Made by a program: the position numbers and the translations under genes. DNA of 64,000 nt from Otatea glauca. Taxonomy: Eukaryota > Streptophyta > Magnoliopsida > Poales > Poaceae. The notes beneath the pieces are model-generated. The model saw only the letters and a list, made by a program, of their open reading frames with translations, was not told the DNA's origin and did not search any database. Shown in pieces: positions 47,041 to 59,766 of this stretch. Location of the stretch: positions 64,829,078 through 64,893,077 of the forward strand of contig CM070711.1 in assembly GCA_036346275.1 (NCBI GenBank), written 5' to 3'. Within the stretch, counting starts at the first letter, position 1, and each line of letters opens with the position of its first letter.

Positions 47041-50000
47041 TTTCAAAGACACATTTGAAATACTCTCGATTCAATGTAGTTTGATATACCAGCTTTTCGA
47101 TGGAGACTGTTAAGTTGAACTTCCATCTAGAACAAAAGTTACACTCATCCACAATCAACAATGGACTATGCCTTGAATTGACAGTTTTGTGCGAACAAGT
47201 TTCACCAAAGTCCTTTACTGATACTAGGCTGCTAAATGCATCCCCTCGGTTTGGAGCTTATAAGTCATACTCCTTAGCCTTTCATGAGCCTCTAGAGATC
47301 ACCCAATCTCATAGACTGTGACTAGCAATCGAACTCATATAGGTGTATTCCTCATAAGATGTTACGAGGACAACATCTCGCTTATCAAAGCCACTCGGAA
47401 TACATTAAGGTATAACCAACCCGCCATACAGAATAGGAGAGTTATTACATCTCAAACGGAGTGGGCTAAGTGCAGATGTACTCTCCTCTCACCATCACTA
47501 GCTTGTCTCAACATCCTAATTCACGGATCTCCGATCAAATAGGATGAGTTACCACTAAGACATGACTTTATGTGGGTCTCAAGCCCATCTCCCTCGATGC
47601 TTCATCTATCACATTCCGTGATAGTCCCTTTGTAAAAGGATCTGCCAAGTTTTTAGCCGTCTGGACATAGTCCAACGCTATAACTCGGAGTTTCTCATTT
47701 TCCTGACAGACTTCAACCGCCTCTTAACGTGCCTTGATGACTTCATGTTATCCTTAGAACTGTTCACCTTGACAATCACCGTCTGATTGTCACAGTTCAA
47801 AAGAATAGCAGGCACCGGTTTCTCAACTACCGGCAAGTCCTTCACAAGTTCACGCAACCAATGGCTTCCACAGAGGCGGTATCTAATGCGTGAGTTCGCT
47901 TCCATTGTAGACCTCGTTAAGATGGTCTCGCTTGCAAGACTTCCAGAAACAGCTCCACCACCCAATGTGAACACATATCCACTTGTGGCTTTTATTTCAT
48001 CAAGATCGATATCCGGTTTGAATCACTATAACCCTCAAGTACCCTAGGGTACCCGATGTAGTGAATTCCATAACTTGATGTCCCTTTTAGATAGCGCATT
48101 ACTCTCTCAAGAGCATGCCAATGATTATCTCCGGGTTTGAAACAAACCGCTTAGTTTGCTCACAAAGAAACGAGATATCGTGCCTTGTTGCACTAGCTAA
48201 ATACATCAAAGAACCAATGATTTGGGAATATCTCAATTGATCCTTTGCTATTCGTTGGTTCTTTCGTAATAGCATACTTGGATCATACGGCGTTGGAGCA
48301 GTTTGCAATCGCTATAGCCATAGCGACTCAACACCTTTTCCACATAATGGGACTGCTCAAGAGTAATCCCACCGTCACCTTCTCTTAACAATTTAATGTT
48401 TAAGATGACATCCGCTACTCCCAAATCTTTCATTTCAAAGTTTTCGACAGAAGTCCTTAACTTCCTTAATCACATTAAGGTTCGTCCCAAAGATCGGTAT
48501 GTCATCAACATACGATACATAATCACTCCTTCACCCCCACCATAGCGGTAATACACACATTTGTCGCCTTCATTCACAACAAAGCGGCGGATGTTAAAGT
48601 TCTGTCGAACTTCTCGTACATTTAGCTAGGTGCTTGCTTAAGGCCATACAAAGACTTCAACAACCTACACACTTTTCCTTCATGACCCTTCACTACAAAT
48701 CCATCAGTGATCCATATAGATTTCCTCTTCCAACTCTCCATTAAGGAAAGCCGTCTTTACATCCATCCGATGGATGATCGCACCGTAGGAGGCAGCTAAA
48801 GACAGAGTACTCTAATAGTGGTCAATCCGCAACAGTGAGTAAGTATCAAAGAAGTCCTCGCCTTCTTTCTCGGTATAACCCTTGGCCACAAGCCTTGCCT
48901 TGTACTTTTCAATCGTACCATCAGGCCTCGGCTTTTCTTGAACACCCACTTACATCCTACTGTGTTTACACCCATATGGACGCTCAACAACTTCCCAAGT
49001 TCCATTGCTCAAGATGGAATTCATCTCACTCTGACCGCTTCCTTCCAATAGTCTCGTCCCGCGATGAATAAGCCTCCTCAATGGTTCTTGGAGTATCATC
49101 CACTAGATATACAATGAAGTCATCACCAAAAGACTTTGTAGTCCTTAGTCTCTTACTCTTACGAGTTACTTCATTGCCCTCATCTATTGGATTTTCCTCA
49201 AAATGGGCTCAATTTGTATAGGAGTGGAAGGTTTAGGAGAGAAGATAGATTCTTGGCCACATGAGCTAAGTGTCTCTTTCATAGGAAATAAGTCCTCAAA
49301 GAATGTGGCATCATTGGACTCAAAATTGTACCTTCATTCATATCGTACTCCAGATTTTACTATTAAGAATCTATATCCTACGCTGTGAAAAGCATAACCA
49401 ATGAAGACACAATCAACGGTTTTTGGTCCAAGTTTACGCTTCTTTGGGATAGGCACATTCACTTTAGCCAAACATTTTCAAGTACGTAAATAAGAGAAAT
49501 TTAATCTTTTCCTCTCCCATTCCTCGAATGGTGTGATTTCTTTATTCTTTGTAGGAACCTGTTTAGGACATGACAAGCGATCAATATAGCCTCACCCCAC
49601 CATTCCTTGAAAGTCCCACTGTTTCTAACATGGCGTTAACCATCTCGATTAGAGTACGGTTCTTTCTTTCGGCAACCCCATTTGATTGGGGCGAATAGGA
49701 GGCGTCCTCTCATCGATTATTCCATGTTCCTCACAGAATAAATTAAACTCATTAGAAAAGTATTCTCCACCACGATCCGACCTAACCCGCTTGATTTTTC
49801 TCTCAAGTTGGTTCTCGCCAGACTTTATAGATCTTAAAATAGTGAAAAGCCTCATCTTTTGACTTTAATAAATACACATAGCAATATCTAGTAGAATCAT
49901 CAATCAAAGTCATGAAATACCTCTTACTATCCTTTGTCAACTCCCGCTCATCTCGCATAAATCGGTATGAACTAGTTCTAACGGTGCCAAATTTCTCGCC

Positions 50001-51436
50001 TCACCGCCTTGTGAGGCTTAAGTGAGGTTGCTTAGATTGCACACACACTTGACACTTAGAACCTTTGACTTGGGTAAATTTTGGGATTAAATTCATCTTG
50101 CTAACCGCATCATGCAACCAAGATTAATATGACAAAGTCGTGAATGCCAAACATCGCCTCATGATTACAAACATGATTCACAATTTTATTCATGTCCGTC
50201 AAAGACAAGCGAAACAAGCCTCCGCTCTCATAGCCTTTTCAATAAAAGTTCCAATTTTAGAAACAACACATTTATTGGATTCAAAACTAGCTTAAAACCA
50301 TCTCTACACAATAGAGACCGGCGACATGGTTTTTATTTATCACGGGCACGTGATGCACGCTCCTTAGTCGCACGACTTTTCTGAAGTAAACTTCAAGTCA
50401 ATCGTGCGACTCCACGTACAAATGCTCGCGACCCATTCCCCATCAACACGGAGGTAGCCCTGCGACCGGTAAGAAGAGAATAAGGATCCACAAGACAAAC
50501 ATGTATATTGGCCCCGTGTCAATCCACCAATCGTGAACGACATACCGATAGAACGGTAGGTATTGAAACATACCCGGATGTTCCTCCTCGATGTGCCAAT
50601 AACAACGCTAGCGGACTTTTTCTGCTTATTGTCTTTGCGATCAGGGCAATCCTTTGCCCAATGATCAGTACCATTACAGACAAAGCAGTTTCCCTTTCCT
50701 TTATTCTTCTTCTTCTTGAAGCTAGTAGTTTGAGCGGCCTTGTTCTTGTTCTCGTGCTTTTCGGACTTATTTTTATTCTTCTTGTTGAATTGAAAGATTT
50801 TCTTTGTACCATATTGGCACTAGAACTTTCTTTCCCACGATATCTTTTGCCCTCGCTTTCTCCTCAACATTTAGAGACCCAATGAGACCAAAGAACGCTG
50901 AACTCTTGTCTCTTGTGTTTTAGAGTAGTGGCAAAATCCTCCAAGAAGGTGGCGGCTTATATGATGCATCCCGCCACAAACTTGTCGGGTAATGCACATG
51001 TAAAATTCTCAAGTTCTTTCGCAAAAGCTTGAACCTCATGAGCCTGTTCTACTACAGAGTGGTCATCAACCATCTTGTAGTCATGAAACTGCTCCATGAC
51101 ATAGAGTTCACTGCCCGCGTCAGAGACTCCGAATTTTGCCTCAAGTGCATCCCACATTTCTTTACCACTTGGCAAAATCATGTACACATCAACAAGATTT
51201 TCTCCAAGAACACTAATCACGGCGCCTCTGAACAAGTTATCCGCAGCCGTGAAGGCACTCTCCTGCTCAGGAGAGAGCCCACCCTCAGGCTGTGGTTTGC
51301 CTTGCGCAACGTGATACACGTTCATGGCAGTCAACCGCAAAATCATCTTGGCGCGCCAACGCTTGTAATTTGCGCCGTCAAATATAGTTGGCTTAAGCGC
51401 GGCAGCGAAACCAGTAGTTGTAAAATTCATAGGATA
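47041..51436 (-). pseudogene. Copia gag-pol, copy A
   Basis: Minus-strand order from 51430: gag (MNFTTTGFAAALKPTIFDGA; YDVxxILPSGKEMWDALEAK region, 51430-50940); zinc knuckle CFVCNGTDHWAKDC (about 50685-50640); protease region; integrase (DRGGEYFSNEFNLFCEEHGI at about 49780-49715); reverse transcriptase (48990-48100; KDLGVADVILNIKLL, DQLRYSQIIGSLMYLASATR); RNase H (47974-47678; LLNCDNQTVIVKVNSSKDNM). Many 1-2 base indels break the frame. Gag begins only a few bases after LTR2, with no primer-binding site or leader. Confidence 0.88.
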
Positions 51437-52528
51437 AAATATTAGGAATTTTCTCAATATTTTAATCCACAGAATTACGTAAATCATGATTAAACAAAGA
51501 TGCATTTTTTGTTCAAAGCCAAAGGTACTAGATAACAAATTATCTATCTCATACGCAAAGACTAATGAACAAGAAATCAGCATGAATAAAACACGGTATA
51601 AGTTAATATACCCTTGAGCCGGTGCCACCGCTGGCACAGCGCAGTGTAACATTCTCGCTCGCCATGACGGTGAAGTGAAGACGATCACGAGTTATCGCGA
51701 TGAAGCGTTGGTGCGATGAAGAGGTTGATGCGGTGCGAGATGCGCTTCGGAACACCTTTCGGCGATCGCGTGGTCGCTCCCCAAAACCTTATCGGCCTTC
51801 TATCTCGAGCAAGATCTCAAGAAGGGCGAGGTTCCGAGGCTGCTCCCTCTGCTACTTGTGCGCAAAAAAGCAGAGGCGGGAATGCAAAGGACAGCAGAAC
51901 AAAGGATGAATAGAGTCTGCGTGGGAGAGTTCTGCAGTGAAGAAAAGCACGGTAGTGGCTCTCCTTATATAGCCTCGCGACATGCAGCGCGCGAGCCGGC
52001 CATTACCGACCATCAACTCGGTAGCCGTTACGAATCGACGACCATTATGCCGCCATCAACCACGTCCGCTATGTAATCGACGGCAGCGATTCTTGGTCAC
52101 ATTAATCACTGCGGTTAATGGTCATATTGACTATCAAACGGCAAAACAAACCGCCCCGCCAAAGACATCACGCCCGGATCGCTCGCCAGCGCGCGCACGC
52201 CACGCCACGCCACGCCATGTCACGCCACGCCACGCCACGCCACGCCTCGACTCGACTCGCACTCGCTTTCGCGACTCGACGCGCACGCTGCACGCACGCC
52301 ACGCCTCGCGTCGGCTCGGCTCGGCGGCAGCAGCATGCGCGTGTGGTACAACCTTTACCCTTTTCCACCTTGCTAATTGAGAGACACACAACTCAACTAT
52401 TTAAGTTGGTCAAACCTTCTCTCAATTACCCATATGTTACTAAACCAATTTCATGACTCCTAGTATTCTAATGGGCCTTTTGGAATTTCTATTAAATTAA
52501 TTATGGGCCATCCCATAATAATCTAACA
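51437..52528 (-). repeat. Copia LTR2 (5' LTR of copy A, 3' LTR of copy B)
   Basis: Very similar to LTR1. The U5 tip lacks the last bases: TATTTCCAACA is replaced by TATTTTATCCTATGAA, leading straight into gag. TATA box at 51972-51963, polypurine tract of copy B at 52540-52529. The U3 repeat is mostly (CACGC)n at about 52198-52245. Confidence 0.9.
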
Positions 52529-52540
52529 ATCCCCACCAAA

Positions 52541-55500
52541 TTTCAAAGACACATTTGAAATACTCTCGCCCAATGTAGTTTGATATACAGCTTTTCGATG
52601 GAGACTGTTAAGTTGAACTTCCATCTAGAACAAAAGTTACACTCATCCACAACCAACAATGGACTATGCCTTGAATTGACAGCTTTTGTGCGAACAAGTT
52701 TCACCAAAGTCCTTTCTCGATACTAGGTCGCTAAATGCATCCCCTCGGTTTGGAGCTTATAAGTCATACTCCTTAGCCTTTCATGAGCCTCTAGAGATCA
52801 CCCAATCTCATAGACTGTGACTAGCAATCGAACTCGTATAGGTGTATTCCTCATAAGATGTTCGTGAGGACAACATCTCTCGCTTATCAAAGCCACTCGG
52901 AATACATTAAGGTATAACCAACTTTGCCATACGAGAATAGGAGAGTTATTACATCTCAAACGGAGTGGGCTAAATCAGATGTACTCTCCTCTCACCGATC
53001 ACTAGCTTGTCTCAACATCCTAATTCACGGGATCTCCGATCAAATAGGATGAGTTACCACTAAGACATGACTTTATGTGGGTCTCAAGCCCATCTCCTCG
53101 ATGCTTCATCTATCACATTCCGTGATAGTCCCTTTGTAAAAGGATCGCTAAGTTTTTAGCCGTCGGACATAGTCCAACGGTATAACTCCGAGTTTCTCAT
53201 TTTCTGACAGATTTCAACCGCCTCTTAACGTGCCTTGATGACTTCATGTTATCCTTAGAATCTATTCACCTTGACAATCACCGTCGATTGTCACAGTTCA
53301 AAAGAATAGCGTGCCCGGTTTCTCAACTACCGGTAAGTCCTTCACAAGTTCACGCAGCCGGTCGGCTTCCACAGGCGGTATCTAATGCCGTGAGTTCTGC
53401 TTCCATTGTAGACCTCGTTAAGATGGTCCGCTTGCAAGACTTCCAAGAAACACCCACCACCCAATGTGAACACATATCCACTTGAGGCTTTTATTTCATC
53501 AAAGATCGATATCCAGTTTGAATCACTATAACCCTCAATTACCCTAGGGTACCGGTGTAGTGAATTCCATAACTTGATGTCCCTTTAGATAGCGCATTAC
53601 TCTCTCAAGAGCATGCCAATGATTATCTCCGGGTTTGAGACAAACCGGCTTAGTCTGCTCACGAAGAAACGAGATATCGTGCCTTGTTGCACTAGCTAAA
53701 TAAATCAATGAACCAATGATTTGGGAATATCTCAATTGATCCTTTGCTATTCGTTGGTTCTTTCGTAATAGACACTTGGATCATACTGGCGTTGGAGCAG
53801 ATTTGCAATCGCTATAGCCAAAGCGACTCAACACCTTTTCCACATAATGGGACTGCTCAAGAGTAATCCCACCGTCACCTTCTCTTAACAATTTAATGTT
53901 TAAGATGACATCCGCTACTCTCAAATCTTTCATTTCAAAGTTTTGGATAGAAGTCCTTGACTTCCTTAATCACATTAAGGTTCGTCCCAAAGATCGAGAT
54001 GTCATCAACATACGCACACATAATCACTCCTTCACCCCACCATAGCGGTAATACACACATTTGTCGACTTCATTCACAACAAAGCCGCAGATGTTAAAGT
54101 TCACGAACTTCTCGTACACCGCTAGGTGCTTGCTTAAGGCCATACAAAGACTTCAACAACCTACACACTTTTCCTTCATGACCCTTTACTACAAATCCAT
54201 CAGCCGATCCATATAGATTTCCTCTTCCAACTCTCCATTAAGGAAAGCCGCTTTACATCCATCTTATGAATGATCGACCGTAGGAGGCACCAAAGACAGA
54301 GTACTCTAATAGTAGTTAATCCGCAACAGTGAGTAAGTATCAAAGAAGTCCTCGCCTTCTTTCTCGGTATAACCCTTGACCACAAGCCTTGCCTTGTACT
54401 TTTCAATCGCACCATCAGCCTCACTTTTCTTGAACACCCACTTACATCCTACAGTTTACACCCATATGGACGCTCAACAACTTCCCAAGTTCCATTGCTC
54501 AAGATGGAATTCATCTCACTCGACCGCTTCCTTCCAATAGTCGCCCCGCGATGAATAAGCCTCCTCAATGGTTCTTGGAGTATCATCAACTAGATATACA
54601 ATGAAGTCATCACCAAAAGACTTTGTAGTCCTTAGTCTCTTACTCTTACGAGTTACTTCATTGCCCTCATCTATTGGATTTTCCTCAAAATGGGCTCAAT
54701 TTGTATAGGAGTGGAAGGTTTAGGAGAGAAGATAGATTCTTGGCCAGATGAGCTAAATGTCTCTTTCATAGGAAATAAGTCCTCAAAGAATGTGGCATCA
54801 TTGGACTCAAAAATTGTACCTTCATTCATATCAGGTACTCCAGATTTCACTATTAAGAATCTATATCCAACGCTGTGAAAAGCATAACCAATGAAGACAC
54901 AATCAACGGTTTTTGGTCCAAGTTTACGCTTCTTTGGGATAGGCACATTTACTTTAGCCAAATGTTCCAAGCACGTAAATAAGAGAAATTTAATCTTTTC
55001 CTCTCCCATTCCTCGAATGGTGTGATTTCTTTATTCTTTGTAGGAACCCTGTTTAGGACATGACAAGCAGTCAATATAGCCTCACCCCACCATTCCTTGG
55101 AAAGTCCCGCTGTTTCTAACATGGCGTTAACCATCTCAGTTAAAGTACGGTTCTTTCTTCCGGCAACCCCATTTGATTGGGGCGAATAGGAGGCGTCCTC
55201 TCATGGATTATTCCATGTTCCTCACAGAATAAATTAAACTCATTAGAAAAGTATTCTCCACCACGATCTGACCTAACCCGTTTGATTTTTCTCTCAAGTT
55301 GGTTCTCAGCTTCAGCTTTATAGATCTTAAAATAGTGAAAAGCCTCATCTTTTGACTTTAATAAATACACATAGCAATATCTAGTAGAATCATCAATCAA
55401 AGTCATGAAATACCTCTTACTACCCTTTGTCAACTCCCGTCCATCTCGCATAAATCGGTATGAACTAGTTCTAACTGAGCTAAATTTCTCGCCTCAGCTG

Positions 55501-56893
55501 CCTTGTGAGGCTTGCGAGGTTGCTTAGATTGCACACACACTTGACACTTAGAACCTTTGACTTGGGTAAATTTTGGGATTAAATTCATACTGGCTAACCG
55601 CATCATGCAACCAAGATTAATATGACAAAGTCGTGAATGCCAAACATCACCTCATGATTACAAACATGATTCACAATTTTATTCATGTCCACAAAGACAA
55701 GCTTAACAAGCCTCCGCTCTCATAGCCTTTTCCAATAAAAGTTCCAATTTTAGAAACAATACATTTATTGGATTCAAAACTAGCTTAAAACCATCTCTAC
55801 ACAATAGAGACCACGACAAGGTTTTTATTTATCACGGCACGTGATGCACGTTCCTCGATCGCACGACTTTTCTGAAGAAAACTTCAAGTCAATCTGTGCG
55901 ACTCCACGCACAAATGCTCGCGACCCATTCCCCATCAACACGGAGGTAGCCCTGCGACACGGTAAGAAGAGAATAAGGATCCACAAGACAAACATGTATA
56001 TTGGCCCCGTGTCAATCCACCAATCGTGTGAACGACATACCGATAGAACGGTAGGTATTGAAACATACCCGATGTTCCTCCTCGATATTGCCAATAACAA
56101 CGTTAGCGCACTTTTTCGCTTATTGTCTTTGCGATCGTGGCAATCCTTTGCCCAATGATCGCATCATTACTGCATAAAGCGCTCCTTTCCTTTATTCTTC
56201 TTCTTCTTGAAGCTAATAGTTTGAGCGGCCTTGTTCTTGTTCTCGTGCTTTTCGGACTTATTTTTATTCTTCTTGTTGAATTGAAAGATTTTCTTTGTAC
56301 CACATTGGCACTAGAACTTTCTTTCCCACGTATATCTTTTGCCCTCGCTTTCTCCTCAACATTTAGAGACCCAATGAGACCAAAGAACGCTGAACTCTTG
56401 TCTCTTGTGTTTTAGAGCAAAGGCAAAATCCTCCAAGAAGGTGGCAACACATTGTGATGCATCCCGCCACAAACTTGTCTGGTAATGCACATGTAAAATT
56501 CTCAAGTTCTTTCAAAAAGCTTGAACCTCATGAGCTGTTCTACTACAGAGTGGTCATCAACCATCTTGTAGTCATGAAACTGCTCCATGACATAGAGTTC
56601 ACCGCCGCGCCGAGACTCGAATTTTGCCTCAAGTGCATCCCACATTTCTTTACCACTTGGCAAAATCATGTACACATCAACAAGATTTTCTCCAAGAACA
56701 CTAATCACGCGCCTCAACAAGTTATCCGCAGTAGTGAAGGCACTCTCCCGCTCAGAGAGAGCCCACTCGTGCCGTGGTTTGCCTTGCGCAACGTGATACA
56801 CGCTCATGGCAACAACCGCAAAATCATCTTGGCGCGCTAACGCTTGTAATTTGCGCCACAAATATAGTTGGCTTAAGCGCGGCAAATAAACCA
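52541..56893 (-). pseudogene. Copia gag-pol, copy B, truncated near gag start
   Basis: Same domain order as copy A: gag at 56890-56500 (MWDALEAKF, YVMEQFHDYKMVDDHSVVEQ), zinc knuckle near 56150, integrase 55451-54671 (DSTRYCYVYLLKSKDEAFHY; FEEWERKRLNFSYLRAWNI), RT 54424-53544, RNase H to about 53190. Frameshifts occur at many sites different from copy A. It ends within the first codons of gag, where the inverted RT segment begins. No 5' LTR. Confidence 0.88.
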
Positions 56894-56894
56894 G

Positions 56895-58673
56895 AGTTAC
56901 TACTGTCTTTGGTCGCCTCCTACGGTCGATCATTCATCGATGGATGTAAAGACGGCTTTCCTTAATGGAGAGTTGGAAGAGGAAATCTATATGGATCACC
57001 GATGGATTTGTAGTAAAGGGTCATGAAGGAAAAGTGTGTAGGTTGTTGAAGTCTTTGTATGGTCTTAAGCAAGCACCTAAGCGTGGGCACGAGAAGTTCG
57101 ACAGAACTTTAACATCTGCCGCTTTGTTGTGAATGAAGTCGACAAATGTGTGTATTACCGCTATGGTGGGGGTGAAGGAGTGATTATGTGTCCGTATGTT
57201 GATGACATACGATCTTTGGGACGAACCTTAATGTGATTAAGGAAGTCAAGGACTTCTTGTCCAAAACTTTGAAATGAAAGATTTGGGAGTAGCGGATGTC
57301 ATCTTAAACATTAAATTGTTAAGAGAAGTGACGGTGGGATTACTCTTGAGCAATCCCATTATGTGGAAAAGGTGTTGAGTCGCTTTGGCTATAGCGATTG
57401 CAAACCCGCTCCAACGTCAGATGATCCAAGTGTGCTATTACGAAAGAACCAACGAATAGCAAAGGATCAATTGAGATATTCCCAAATCATTGGTTCTTTG
57501 ATGTATTTAGCTAGTGCAACAAGGCTCGATATCTCGCTTCTTCGTGAGCAAACTAAGCCGGTTTGTTTCAAACCCGAGATAATCATTGGCATGCTCTTGA
57601 GAGAGTAATGCGCTATCTAAAAGGGACATCAAGTTACTGGAATTCACTACATCGGGTACCCTAGGGTACTTGAGGGTTATAGTGATTCAAACCGATATCC
57701 GATCTCGATGAAATAAAAGCCACAAGTTGATATGTGTTCACATTGGGTGGTGGAGCCGTTTCTGAAGTCTTGCAAGCGCACCATCTTAACGAGGTCTACA
57801 ATGGAAGCGTAACTCACAAGATTAGATACCGCCTCGTGGAAGCCGATCGTCGCGTGAACTTGTGAAGGACTTACCGGAGTTGAGAAACCGGTGCTCGCTA
57901 TTCTTTTGAATCGTGACAATCGACGGTGATTGTCAAGGTGAATGATTCTAAGGATAACATGAAGTCATCAAGGCACGTTAAGAGGCGGTTGAAGTCTGTC
58001 AGAAAATGAGAAACTCCGAGTTATAGCGTTGGACTATGTCCGACGGCTAAAAACTTGGCGATCCTTTTACAAAGGGACTATCACGGAATGTGATAGATGA
58101 AGCATCGAGGAGATGGGCTTGAGACCCACATAAAGTCATGTCTTAGTGGTAACTCATCCTATTTGATCGGAGATCCCGTGAATTAGGATGTTGAGACAAG
58201 CTAGTGATCGGTGAGAGGAGAGTACATCTCAGATTAGCCCACTCCGCTTGAGATGTAATAACTCTCCTATTCAGTATGGCAAAGTTGGTTATACCTTAAT
58301 GTATTCCGAGTGGCTTTGATAAGCAGAGATGTTGTCCTCTGAACATCTTATGAGGAATACACCTATACGAGTTCGATCGCTAGTCACAGCCTATGAGATT
58401 GGGTGATCTCTAGAGGCTCATGAAAGGCTAAGGAGTATGACTTATAAGCTCCAAACCGAGGGGATGCATTTAGCAGCCTAGTATCAGTAAAGGACTTTGG
58501 TGAAACTTGTTCGCACAAAACTGTCAATTCAAGGCATAGTCCATTGTTCATTGTGGATGAGTGTAACTTTTGTTCTAGATGGAAGTTCAACTTAACAGCT
58601 CCATCGAAAACCGTATATCAAACTACATTGAATCGAGAGTATTTCAAATGTGTCTTTGAAATTTGGTGGGGAT
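56895..58673 (+). pseudogene. Inverted copia pol 3' half (RT to RNase H)
   Basis: Plus-strand RT starts at CTGTCTTTGGTCGCCTCC and continues MDVKTAFLNGELEEEIYMD (56941-56995, one frame), YVDD near 57200, EKVLSRFGYSDCKPAPT (57363-57420), DQLRYSQIIGSLMYLASATR (57466-57525) and RNase H to about 58020, then a non-coding tail and polypurine tract TTTGGTGGGGAT at 58662-58673. Frameshifted. Homologous to the minus-strand segments of copies A and B in opposite orientation. Confidence 0.88.
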
Positions 58674-59766
58674 TGTTAGATTATTATGGGATGGCCCATA
58701 ATTAATTTAATAGAAATTCCAAAGGACCATTAGAATACTAGGAGTCATGAAATTGGTTTAGTACCATATGGGTAATTGAGAGAAGGTTTGACCAACTTAA
58801 ATAGTTGAGTTGTGTGTCTCTCAATTAGCAAGGTGGAAAAGGGTAAAGGCTGTGCATACACACGCTGCGCGAGCCGAGCCGAGCCGAGGCGAGGCGTGGC
58901 GTGGCGCGATCTTGAAGTCTTGAGTCGAGTCGAGTCGAGTCGAGACGAGACGAGACGTGACGTGACGTGACGTGGCGTGGCGTGCACGCGCGCAGCCGCA
59001 GCCGATCCGGACGTGATGTGCCGGGCGGAGCGGTTTGTTTTGCCGCTTTGATAGTCAATATGACCAAGAATCGCAGTGATTATCGTGACCATGCTGCCGC
59101 CGCCACCACTGTAACGGACGTGGTTGATGGTCGCATAATGGTCGCTTGCCATCGTAACGGCTACGAGTTGATGGTCGTAATGGCCGGCTCCCGCCGTTGC
59201 ATGTCGCGAGGCTATATAAGGAGAGCCACGGCCGTGCTTTTCTTCACCGCGAACTCTCCCACGCAGACTCCATTCATCCTTTGTTCTCGCTGTCCTTGCA
59301 TTCCCGCCTCTTTTTTGCGCGCACAAGTAGCGAGAGGGAGCGAGCCTCGGAACCTCGCCTTCTTGAGATCTTGCTCGAGATAGAAGGCCGATACGGTTTT
59401 TGGGGAGCGACCACGCGATCGCCGAAAGGTGTTCTGAAGCGCATCGCACCGCAACGCGCTCTGCACCGCATCAACCTCTTCATCGCACTAACGCTTCATC
59501 GCGATAACCTGTGATCGCCTACTTGACCGCCATGGCGAACGAGAATGTTCACTCACGCTGTGCTAACGGCGGCACCGGCTCAAGGGTATATTAACTTATA
59601 CCGTGTTTTATTCATGCTGATTTCTTGTTCATTAGTCTTTGCGTATGAGATAGATAATTTGTTATCTAGTACCTTTGGCTTTGAACAAAAAATGCATCTT
59701 TGTTTAATCATGATTTACGTAATTCTGTGGATTAAAATATTGAGAAAATTCCTAATATTTCCAACA
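58674..59766 (+). repeat. Copia LTR3 (3' LTR of the inverted half-copy)
   Basis: 1093 bp from TGTTAGATTATTATGGGA to AATATTTCCAACA. TATA box CTATATAAGG at 59212-59221. The U3 repeat tract at about 58915-58985 is a mix of GAGTC, GAGAC, GTGAC and GTGGC pentamers. Complete at both tips. Confidence 0.9.

Larger units (their letters stand above)
45939..59766. mobile_element. Ty1/copia array: three LTRs, two internal regions and an inverted half-copy
   Basis: Order: LTR1 (-), internal A (-), LTR2 (-), internal B (-, 5' truncated in gag), junction at about 56893, then RT-to-RNase H in + orientation and LTR3 (+). Both outer boundaries are the U5 ends of LTRs (TGTTGGAAATATT at left; AATATTTCCAACA at right). 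The 5-mers outside are GGTTC and ATCCA, so there is no target duplication. The stretch LTR2-to-RT and its inverted partner RT-to-LTR3 form arms of about 3 kb around INT/gag. The structure suggests autointegration, template switching or later rearrangement. Confidence 0.85.
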
